NCBI GenBank assembly: GCA_036873755.1
Contig: JAVTVY010037000.1
Span: 62,001-126,000, forward strand
Length of the DNA: 64,000 nt
Direction: 5' to 3'
Source: Hanleya hanleyi
Lineage: Eukaryota > Mollusca > Polyplacophora > Lepidopleurida > Hanleyidae
The notes under the pieces were generated by a model. That model worked only from the letters and a program-made list of their open reading frames with translations. It was not told the DNA's origin and made no database searches. Below are positions 13,001 to 25,000 of the stretch, in pieces (position 1 is the stretch's first letter; every line of letters begins with the position of its first letter). The position numbers and the translations under genes were made by a program.

Positions 13001-16000
13001 CACAATATATTCAGCTAACACAATTTCAATATTATGCCTGCGTAACAGTGAGATCATGTCTCATGAAAATAAAATAAAAAAATGTTTCAAAGCTAACAAG
13101 AGCCCAAGGGGCTTCAATATATGCCCGTATATCTGGAATTATATTGGTCCAAATTTCAAGTTTGTTTAATAGCCTTGATTCCAATTGGTAGCTAGCACAC
13201 CAGAGAAAGGTCTACAATTTTGTGCTTCTGAGAATGTAACATATATCACATCTTATACTTGATTCAGTTTTGGGTGACTGTGACCTTGACCTTTGATCGA
13301 TTGATGTATGGCTCCTCTTTGCCATGCGAGTAAGGTATACTCAAAGTTTGGTACCAATCCATACCTTGAAACTAGAGTTATCGCATGGACAACAAATGTT
13401 AATGGATGAATGGATAGAACGCAACATCGCATTGCATGACCTCGTCTTCGACAGGCATACGAAAATGTGACTTGTAATGAATTCCTGATTTTGGGGTCAC
13501 AGTGACATTGACCTTTGACCTTGACCTAAATTTTGGTACAGGACACATCGTCTTCCCTCAATGTATCAATGGACACAAAAAAAATCATGATTTTTATAAA
13601 TCTCATGATTTTGGGGGTCACAGTGACCTTGACGTTCGGCCTTGACCTACATGTCCCCCTAATGTATCCACTGACACAAAAATACTTTTCAAAGATTTCT
13701 TGATTCTGAAGTCACAGTGACCTTGACTATTGACCTTGACCTAAATTTTGGTACATGATAAACCATCTCCCCATAATTTCTCAATGGACACAAAAATCAT
13801 GTTTTTGGGGTCACAGTGACCTTGACCTTTGACCTTGACCCACATTTTGGTATGTGACACATCGTGTCCCCCTAATGTATCTACTGACACAACAAATGTT
13901 ATTTGTAATAATTTCCTGATTTTGGGGTCAGTGACCTTTGACCTTGACCTATTTTTTTTGGTATGCGACACTTCATTTCCCCTATTGAATCCACTCATAA
14001 AAAATTAGTAATTTTTATTGATTTCCTGATTTTTAGGTCACACTGACCTTTGACCTTGATTCTGGGGTCACAGCGACCTTGACTATGGACCTGGATCTAA
14101 ATTTCGGTACATGATGAAACGAATCCCCGTAATTTCTCAATGGACTCAAAAAATCATGATTTTTAACAATTCCACAATTTTGGGGTCACAGTGACCTTGA
14201 CCTTTGACCTTGACCTACATTTTGGTAGGTGACCCATTGTGTCTCCCTAATGTATCTACTGGCAAAAAAAATGTTATTTTTAATAATTTCCTGATTTTGG
14301 GGTCACACTGACCTTTGACCTTGACCTATTTTTTGGTATGCGACACTTCATTTCCTCCTATTGAATCCACTCACAAAAAATTAGAAATTTTTAATGATTT
14401 CCTGATTTTTCAGTCACACTGACCTTTGACCTCTGACCTCGACCTACATTTGGTATGCAACACATCGTTCCCCCTAGGGCATCCACTCACCAAAAATTAG
14501 AACTGTAGATAGAAAACTGTCAACGATCAATGATTTCCTGATTTTAGGCAACAGTGACCTTTGACCTCTGACCTCGACCTTAATTTTGGTACGCGACACA
14601 TCGTCTTCACCTAGCGTATCCACTCACAAAAATTTGCAACTGTGGATAGAAAACGTTCACAGATGTAGACCGGACATGAACACTTCGGTGATTTCCTGTT
14701 TTTTTAGGCCAGTGACCTTTGACCTCTGACCTCGACCTTCATTTTGGTACGCGACACATCGTCTCCCCATAGGGTATCCACTCACCAAAAATTAGAACTG
14801 TAGACAGAAAACTGTCCCAGATATAGACCGGACACGGCGGACGGACAGACGGACACACGGACGGAAACCGCCATCACATAATACGTCCGCCTTTTGGCGG
14901 GCGTATAAAAAAGAACAAGCAGCCAGAGGATGCTAGGTCCCCCGCCGAAATGGCAGCAATATTTTTAGCATTGTCGGTCTCAGGGGCGTTGGATGTGGAA
15001 GGGTCTTTCTGCGTTCCCAAGTTTTAAGATCACCTCAGAACGATTGACTGAAAGTTAATTGCTTCGGTAATATAGTCCCCATGTATTGAAGCATGAAAAT
15101 TATGTAACCAAGAAGCAACCCCAAGTGACATCTCAAGATATTATCTGCAAACCAAATTTGACGAGAAGCTATTGCCCGGAAACCGAATTCTAGATTTGCC
15201 ACCAGGTGTCGCCACCTGTAGCCTGTAGGTGCAAGTGGGCGAAATTCAATCCCAAGCATCATCTCATGGCATGGTACATGTATTAGCCTATAGTCTCTTC
15301 TACGGAGGGCCAATGCTCAGCTGATGCAGCAACAACAACATTTTCCCAGTTAGACGCAGATTTTAGGCCGCGCTATGTCATCAGTCAACTGAGACAGTCA
15401 CGTGGTTGTGTATGGAGATTGGGGTGGGTCTTAAAAATAATGATCCAATGAAAATGCTTGTATCAGTTTAAAATGGCGGGGTCGAATGACCGATCACTGA
15501 AGGGGAGACAGCTGGACCAGTATGTTGACACTGTTAATACAGGGGCGTCGGAAGCAAATTCAAAGTGGTACGGCCACTATCATAGCACTTCAGGCGAGGG
15601 TCCAGGGGCCGCCCAGGCCCCAGAAGCTCCTGGGGTCTAGATCGCCGAAGAAGCATTCTGAGCGATTTCTGGCGAATCAAAATGGCTCTGCATTGAAGTG
15701 TATTTTTAGTTCTTTCCTATACCCTTTTACCATGAAAACGCAATCGATGGTGGTTTTCTGCGATGCTGAATTACAAAAAAAATGTGCATAGTACAGTAAC
15801 CTAGACACAGTGTGTAGAAGTAACCCAGATAATTCTTATGGGCAATGGGTGTTGATAAATTCATTGCAGAAGTAACGCCATCTACATTCATAATTTAGCA
15901 AGCTATACTTCTGCAATAATAAAGCTGCCACTCGTAGTTTTTAAATGGGCCATGACTGCTAACAGTGAATTACATCATGGACAAGGGACAGCGAAAAAAA

Positions 16001-19000
16001 TGAAGAAAAAAAACGTGAGAAAAACCCTCTACCCCATCCGTCATTACAATTACTTGCAGGGAATTATTTGGAGAACGAAGTACTTGCCGCAGAATTTTAA
16101 GGAGGTTCATAATGTATTCAATTTGAACCAAGATGTCAGAGACACCAAGCAGTCAAATTTTGACATACAGATTATCAAAAAATTTGCAATTAGAAATGGC
16201 CCCTAAGGTTTCCATCCAATCAGAGAAACCGGTAATCATTCCACAAATCTCTTGATGCATCGATAATGTAAACCAAATTTCACATTGAGCATTTGGACAG
16301 TGTCAGAGATAGAGATCATTAATGATTTTGCAAAAAATTAAAGATGGTTGCCCATCCTTCCCGTCACTCAGAGGAACTAATGTGGTTATTCATTAATGCA
16401 AGTCTCTTCATACATTGATGTGGTAAATCAAGTTTCGTATAGAACATTTAAATAGTATCGGACATAAACATCAGTAAAGATTTTGAATAAATTAAAGACG
16501 GCCGCCAAGATTTCCGCCCAATCAGAGAAACCAGATCTGTCATTCATCGTAAGTCTCTTGATGCATCAATGATGTATACCAAATGTATACCAAATTTTAC
16601 ACTGAGCATTTGGACAGTGTCAGAGATAGAGATCATTAATGATTTTGCATAAATTAAAGATGGCCACCAAGGTTTTCGGTCAATCGGGTCCCGATTCAAA
16701 GTACCTGGATGTATGGATGATGTACATGTATACCAACAATTGAATTGTAACCAAGATATTTATCACTATTGATTTCGCATAAATTAAAGATGGCCTTCAG
16801 GGTTTCCAGCTAATCAGAAAAGCCTGTTTGGTAATTCGTTGAAAGTTGCTTGATGTATCGATGATGTATATGAAATTTTGTATTGAACAGCTGAATGGTT
16901 TCCGAATTATGGATCATTATCCATTTTGCATGAAATTAAAGATGGCTGCTAAGGTTCCCACCCAATCAGGCCCCAATTCTATAGGCTTCAGGTCCTTGAC
17001 TAGGTAAATAAGCATACCAAATTTGGGATTCATCAGCAGAACAGATTTCCGGCTATCTCGCTCACAAACGGACGTACAAGACAATGACAATACCCCATGG
17101 CCAAAATTGGCTGAGGGGTAAAAACATGGGTCTGTGCCTGATAAATTGAAGCCTTTTGGGGTTGCAATTCATTCAAAGCAAGCTCCCTGTACATGAACAA
17201 CTGCACTGACAACTGCATGCCATCATCTGTCAGTCTGAAGACCAGCAAGGTTGAATTCAGTTCAATTCAGGAAATTGATCATATGCACAGTGTGCACCCA
17301 AACATTAGGAACTCAGTCGTAATTAATATAGTAATAACTAATATACATGTGTGGACACGAATGATTTGTGTAGAAGCTTTTGGGTGAATCATATGATGTG
17401 GAATACAATTATTTATTAGCAAAATTAAAGGGAATGTTGTCCTTCGTTTAAGATGACACGAAATTTAAAAATCAGGGATTCACATTATACTTCTGAAATA
17501 AAATATGGTTCATGCAAAAGCTTTACGGCAAATCATATGATGTGGAATAGAATGATTTCATATAGCAAAATTGAAGGCCCATTTTAACTGGAACAGACAA
17601 GAAGAGAAACTCAGTGGTGCCACCTTTAGGCAGATGTTGCTGAAATGCAATACGGACTGACGTCCTGTTGCAAGGAATGCGTATTCCGAATTTCGGAATG
17701 ATTCAACACAGCATTAGGAAGTTATCGCTTCGAACAGATGTACACGGAAAAAAAAACTATTTTGCCCCAGTGGCGACACCTTCAGGCCGATGTTGCTGAA
17801 ATGCAATACGGACTGGCCTCTTGTCGCAAGGAAAGAGAATGCTGAATTTCAGAAGAATGCAACAAAGCGTTAGGAAGTTATCGCTTCGAACAGACATGCA
17901 CCGACGTACACGAACATCCACGGACACAAAGTAGTAAGAACCAGTGGCGCCACCTTCAGGCAGATGTCGCTGAGATGTGATACAGACTGGCATCTTGTCG
18001 CAAGGAATGCATATTCCGAATTTCGGAAGAATCCAACAAAACGTTAGGAAGTTATCACTTCGAGCAGACGTACACGGACATTCACGGATACGAAGAAGCA
18101 AGAACTAGTGGCGCCACCTTCAGGCAGATGTTGCTGAAATGCAATAGGGACTGGTGTCTTGTCGCAAGGAATGCATATGCCGAAGTTCGAAAGAATCCAA
18201 CAAAGCGTTAGAAAGTTATGGCTTCGAACAGACATGCACGGACGTACACGGACATCCACAGATGCAAAGAAGCAAGAACTAGTGGCGCCACCTTCAGGCA
18301 GATGTTGCTGAAATGCAATACGAACTGGCGTCTTGCCGCAAGGAATGCATATTGCGAATTTCGAAAGAATCCAACAAAGCGTTAGAAAGTTATCGCTTCG
18401 AACAGACATGGACGGACATCCACGGACACAAAGAAGCAAGAACCATTTTAAAGTCCCTGGCCGCGTTGCGGCGGGGGACAATAATCAGATCAGAAGTACC
18501 GCAATATCTTTACTAAAAGTGTAAAAAAAAACTCACATCCATAACGTTATTTTGTTGCAAAAGAAATTAGGTTTTATTAAGAACCGTACATATGTCTATT
18601 GTGACTTCCACCTCGGTTGTTATCAAATTACTGTTGTTATCAAGGACTATCTTACGTAAACGTCTCTTCCGACATACATGTACAACCTTTGTGTCAATAA
18701 TCAGATCAAAAGTACCGTAATATCTTCACTAATAGCGTAGAAACACTAACATCAATTACGTTATTTCTATTTCAAAGAAATCAGGTCTATTCATTATTAG
18801 TATATGGTAAAACAATAATGATGTTTCTTCTGAAATGAACCGGAATGCATTGAATATACGTGATTATTGAGAATAACATTAAGGATTGTCTCGAGGGTCT
18901 TGTAAGTAAGTGTCCTGGTAATATCATTAAATGGGGACTTCTGAATAAACGGGGTCCCTACAGTTCGACTGCCTGTTATGTCAAATATAAAAGAAATACT

Positions 19001-22000
19001 GTTCCAATCCAAAATTTGTTAGAATCTCTTTTTGTCCATATCATTCAACACCAACTCTGTCCTGTTTTTCTTTTTCCTTTTCTTTCACGTTGCACGAACT
19101 GCATTGTACTTCGTGAACCATTCACGTTTTCCAGTTTTTTCCATTTTCTGTGAATATTCATCACAGGTCTCTATCAGGGCTTTTAAGTCCTCATCTAGTT
19201 TACGTTTCTTTTCTTTCACTTCGGACATATCCTGAAGATGTGCCTTACGTTTTCTGTCCCTCTCCGTTTCCTCTCTTTCCATCTTTTTCTTTTCCTGGTC
19301 TATCATGTATTTTTGTCTCGAACCTTGCACACTTAGTAACAGAGGCTTATCCAGTTTTACATTACCAATTCCACCTACTGAACTGACGTGATCGTGCACA
19401 ACTCTCTGGGCCATATAAGACGCCGCCTTGCGATTCTCCACTACAATTTGTGAATTTACGGAGAACCCGCGTTCGACGGTAGCCTGACCGTGTGAAAGGG
19501 TTAGAATAATCTTCATCACACTCCAAAGCAGATGATCATCTTCACGTGTATGTTTCTGTAAAAATACATTTAGACGCTCCTCCTTCAAATCAAAAGAGGA
19601 AAAACTGCGCTTTGATGAAACGACAACGGTCTCGAGGAAATTTTGATATTGTCTCTTGGTAGCGTCACAGTCAGTTTCCTTCACCAGATTGCATGCCTCT
19701 AACTTGACCAAAACACGCTGAAAATGATCTCGGCATTCCTCTGGTTTCTCTGCCATTCTCCTCGGGTCTAGGCATGCGCTATACCGAACGAGTGAATACT
19801 TCAATGGGCATTTGTTCAGGAGCTTTTTGATGGAAACGACCAAACACTTCCTACAGTCCATCTTAAATTCGACCGATTTTCGTTCGTTTATTTTCTGTGC
19901 TACCACCAGTCGCTTTAGGCATTTGTCCGCAGAAAACCCCAGGTCAACCTTATTATATGGAAGAATGTTATCGTCCTTCATATCGATATTCGCGATTTGA
20001 AATGCTGTATTCGCATCCTTCAGTACACTGGATTTTACCACGAATTTATGAATTTACTGTTCATAGACTCGTCAAATAACAGAACGAACGGCCCGTTGTT
20101 CTTAGCAGCCTGTCGTAACTTTTCTGTGAAGTATGGAGCCAAACCAAACGTAACCAAGTACGCGCATTTTTTCTCCCCACATGTAAAATTGCGGGCTATG
20201 TCACTGTCGGGGAACATTGTTTGAAATAAAATGTTAATGTTCTCGCAACTATGGTAAGAGTAATGGCTCATTACAGTTTTCATGGCCCACGTGGCCTCCG
20301 CCAAGGTTTTTGCCGACTGATCAAACGGAGAAGAACTTGATGAACGGGATGTTGATGGAGCAGCCATTGGGTTTGCACTAATGGGGACGGGGATATCAGT
20401 ACCACTTCTCACTGTACTCGTCACGAAGTTTCTCATAGTTGATACCGTACGGTTTTTCTTCCTGTTAACATGTTTCTGGCTTTTCGTATGACTGACCACA
20501 GCGGATTTACCCATGCTGGAAATATCGAAACTACTGCAGCACCACGAGCAATACGCCTTGTTTACGTCAGCTCTTTTTAGCCAGTCTTTATAATCTGGCA
20601 AAGTCAGCCATTCATCGTTGAATTTGCACTTTCCAGGCATTTTCAATTTTCGATTTCACAGAAATTGTCACTGAATAACAGCTACCATTCGTGCTGTTCC
20701 TGGTGAACACTTGTCAGATCTGCCAGTATCACGTGTACATGTATTTCAGTCACCCGGCAACAGTGCTATAAATAGACTTCAGCAATACACTATCGTATAT
20801 GATGTACAGGCGAGACGGATGGAAAGGGGAAATACAACAGGAGACAGAAACAACGATCGTCGGTGGAGTTTTTATTTCATTTTGCTGGAGTGCCATACTT
20901 ACCCATTATAGCAAAATTCAAGCACTTTCAAGGACCTACGGAAAAAATCCTAATTTTCAAGGACTTTCAAGGCCTTGAATTTTCAATATAAAAATTAAGC
21001 ACTTTTACAAACTTTTAAGGACCCGTGCGTACCCTGCATTCATCAGTTCACTCAGTTCATTCATCAGTCCACTCAGCTCATTCACCAGTTCATTCAGCTC
21101 ACAGACCAGCTTACTCATCAGTGCACACATCAGCTTAGTCGTCCACTCACACATAAGCTCACACATCAGTTCACTCATCATCACACTCATCAGTTCATTC
21201 TTCACTCATTCATAAATTCACTCAGCTCACACATCAGCTCACTCATCAGCTCAGTATTGGTTCCCTTCAAAGACAGAAAGTAACATACTGTTCTGTCTCT
21301 TGATCCGTTTAAGTTCCATCTCAGCCACTCCTGTCTTCACTTCTGTGTATTCCTGTTGGATCTCTACGGACATCGTCTTCAGAGGGTTACGATTCTGAGC
21401 ATTATGACGACGTTTGGGACGGATTCTTCTCGTAGCCATCAATCTGAACGAGGACAACGGGTGGAGGAAATCATACAGAATCAACCTTGCCTGGTAACGA
21501 GTCAAACGATACTCCCCACCCCTAACTTGGTTGGGGCTTTGATGAAATTTGAAAGATTGTTAATGCTCCACCTGTTGGACTTCATTTCACCCGTCTTTCA
21601 TGTTAGATAATTTTGTTATATAGTTTATAAATGAAAAGCCTCTTGTCTAGACTACTTGTTGTACATGTTGTTCTTCTGTAACTTACATGAAAGCTCGGCC
21701 CATTATTTCTCAGCTTAAACTTGAAGCAAGACTGATGTGAGAGAATTTCTTCTGTGAAAGCACTTGGGTGAGTGAGTAGAAATTTCAACCTCAATTTCAA
21801 CAATTTTTCCGTCAGATCATGATGACTCAGTCACATTATCCTGACATCAGGCCAACCAATCCTTGATCTATCCTCTTACTGCTGAGCACCAAGCAAGAAG
21901 CACTGGGCAATACAAGTAATATATGTTCGAGGTTTTAAATGATCTGGCTTCAAAATAATATGCATGAGTTAGTTCAACCTGTCAGAAATGTCCAAACTTG

Positions 22001-25000
22001 ATCTACCATGTGAGATACTCTTAATGTACCCAGGACTGGCGTCAGAATTGTGTAATTGGGTCATCGTGATATGCTAGATAAATTGTCGAAGTTAAAATTC
22101 TTCTCACTCAATCACTCAGCCTGGCATATACTGGGAATAAAAGCATGTTTTAAACAACGTTTTACCAGGTGGTTCTATTAAATATATGGAATCAGCTTCC
22201 TGAGGCGAGTATTTCAGAAAATCCAGATAAACTGAAAGTGTATGAAATCTCTTATGTAGACTTACATATCCTCGGCCTCCAAGAATAGTTGGTCAAAATC
22301 ATCAACGGAGACCTCGACTTTCTCAGACTCCTCCGACAGTGCTGTACTGAAGAATATCTCCAGCTCTTCATCACCCAACGTCGGAACCTCCACGGTCGTG
22401 GTTTTCGGGGTTTGCTCCGTTTCTGCATTGATTTCAGCAGACATGGTTGTCGTGACGATGGATGTTGATGTGGTTGAGGTGGTTACATTGGTGACAGGGG
22501 GACCTGGAACAGGACAATTAAATGGAAGTATTTAGGCAACATAATTTTTTGTTGTTGAAAATTTGACAAAAACTGGTAGGTCAATGTCCCCGTTTCTTTC
22601 AAAATTTAAATTAACTGTCTTGGAGTACAGTAATGGTAAAAGCAGTCTCTTTGAGAATACAAAAGGTTTGCGCGAAAGATTATTCTAGAACACTTGTGTC
22701 TATAACAAATTGCTAACCGTTCATTTATCTGGAATGTTTTAGTATGATGGTGTGAAATGTACACTTGTCAAGAGCAGGTGTTCTTTTGAGAGATTCTAGT
22801 TTACAAGGCGGGTGAGGAATGGTCAGAAGTGCCGTCTGCTTCCATACAATCGAATAAACAAAGAAATAAATTACAAGATGGAAATTCTATCTCATCTTCA
22901 AGTGTTGTTTCCATCATGAAATTGATTAACAAAGCGACATGAAATAGACCTATATCAATGTATGTTTCACAGTTTAGTGGGAGAATCACTTCACATAAAC
23001 TTGTCCATTGAACTTGGCACATTGCCAATTAGCACGTGGGAGGAACATCTCAACAAACACAGCAAATGGGGGAGAAAGGTTAACAAATTTTACATTATTT
23101 TTCAATCTTTCATTCTAATCTTTGTTGACAATCAATTTAAGTAGTGCTATAGAATAGAAATATGTTTTCATAGTTGTGCTCAATGGTTATTTTATGCACG
23201 GTTAGTGTGGGAAAGTTTATAAATTTGAGGGCGCAGGCTTCGCCCTTGCCCTAAAATATCAAATTTCCCACCCTAACCGGGCATAAAATAACCATTGAGC
23301 ACACCTATGAAAACATTATTTCTTAATTTGACTATTGGTAGACAAAGGGGGAGCCCATTATTGAAGAGGGACCCCATTGTTTATTTCTAGCTAAACTAGC
23401 ATCTTTAAAGGATTTATCGTATTCTGCATTCTGGTCATAGCTGAAATTCTGGTTTACACTCCCAAAATATCCACTGTATCCATCTCAACATTCAAGAGAA
23501 CAAAATATTTCTTTGACATGTCCCACAAACTGTACATATTCCAGGATTAAAATGGTTTTGAAGGTGTGGTAAACAGCACCTTAAATGGAGCACCAACACT
23601 TACCTTCAGATATGAGCTCTGTAGGAAGAGGAATTTTCTCTACAGAAGGGGACGGTAATGGAGTGCCCTCTGCAGATCCACCTGAATCAGCTAAAGAGGA
23701 TAATAAATGACCATAATTATAATCTTGTCTACAATTTGACATGGAAACAGTTCACACAACCAGTAGGTTAAGTGGTCGCAATATATTTAATTGTCCAGAA
23801 GAAGAATTTAAGATGGCTACCAGGCGATGTTAACAACTGAAGAATATGGCCATCTCAAAGAGGTGAATAGAAATGTGATCTTGTGGCAAATTTTCATTAG
23901 GCCATGGGCAAAGCATAGTTTGCCTAACCTTTTTTTGAGATTCGTGCCGTGATGAAAATTGTTAACTCCAACTCTTTTTGTATTTTATTGCCAATTTGAA
24001 GATTGCTACCAGGTGGCGCCAGCTACATGCTGAAGTGAAAGAGATCTTTGATCAGCTTCGATGGGAAATACACACATTCACACTCATGACCTGTTCATTT
24101 TTACCTTTTCCAAAGGAGAGTTCCCTCTTAGGTAATCGTCGTTTCCGCGCGGTCAGGGGACTACCCAAAGGTGTCAGACCTAGAAGAAGCAGAAATCATC
24201 ATTTGTTTACTATTTCAGAGATTTGAACTGGGTGATGTGAATGAGGATAAGTTTAGCTGAAGTACGTTTGAAATGGCTAATATTATGAGAAGGATGTCAC
24301 CAGAGCCAACCCCCTCGTCACAAAGAAAGCGTAGAATTGTCCTGAAACCTGATGAGGTAGGCCCCCTACATCCATGACAATAAAATCCCACTTCTATCCC
24401 TTGATGCAATGCAGACCCCCAACATCCATGACAATCAAATGGCTGGTGGAGATCTTCATACAATTCAATTAGCCTGTCACCTCTCTCATGTAACATGGCA
24501 TCAACTTAATTGCCTGCGCGAGATCCCTGAGCAGGAACAGTCGCAAAAGCAAGCTTTGATTTGGTGTATCGGGTTACATATAGGACTTCACGCCTTGCGG
24601 CACATGTACTTTGCATTGACAATGACAATTTAATCGGCGATAAGATTTCTGGGGATAAGTGGTCACGTGTCATGCAGATGAATGAATACATAATTCATCA
24701 CGTGAATGAGAGAGATAGGCCTATAATACGTCATCAGGGTTTGGGACCATAGTTTGAGAAGAGGGAAAGAAATTCTCACATTTTCTAATGTAAAAACCTC
24801 TCAAGGCTGAAATTATCTTATCTTTGGTCCCAATACTCAAATTTAAAGTATTTTGAACCTTGATAAACCAGAACCCTGTCAAAACTGACACTATAATCTG
24901 GTCCCAGGCATGGTCGGTTTACACAGGTTTCACTGTTCAATGCATCTCCCCTGGAACAAGGCTGAAATAAATCTGCATTGGTTCTTCGAAAACCTCGGAC

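Larger units (their letters stand above)
11954..21036 (-). mobile_element. 9.08-kb hAT-type insertion with nested elements
   Basis: The left end CAGGGTTCGCACGCC and right end (reversed) CAGGGTACGCACGGGTCC are inverted repeats. Both ends carry AAGCACTTTTCAAGGAC-type subterminal repeats. CATTCA flanks both sides. Inside are a short direct duplication at about 12650-12707, pearl-like families C, D and E, a family G-like fragment, and a broken BED-finger hAT transposase reading on the minus strand. It sits in the supervillin intron between exons 8 and 9. Confidence 0.8.

Noticed and set aside
17757..18481. Repeated minus-strand frames with Cys/Arg-rich sequence
   Set aside because: Translations of the family E core. 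The frame repeats because of the unit length, with no conserved domain.
20711..20911. Promoter-side coding frame upstream of the hAT transposase
   Set aside because: Plus-strand frame in the element's 5' region with no similarity recognised.
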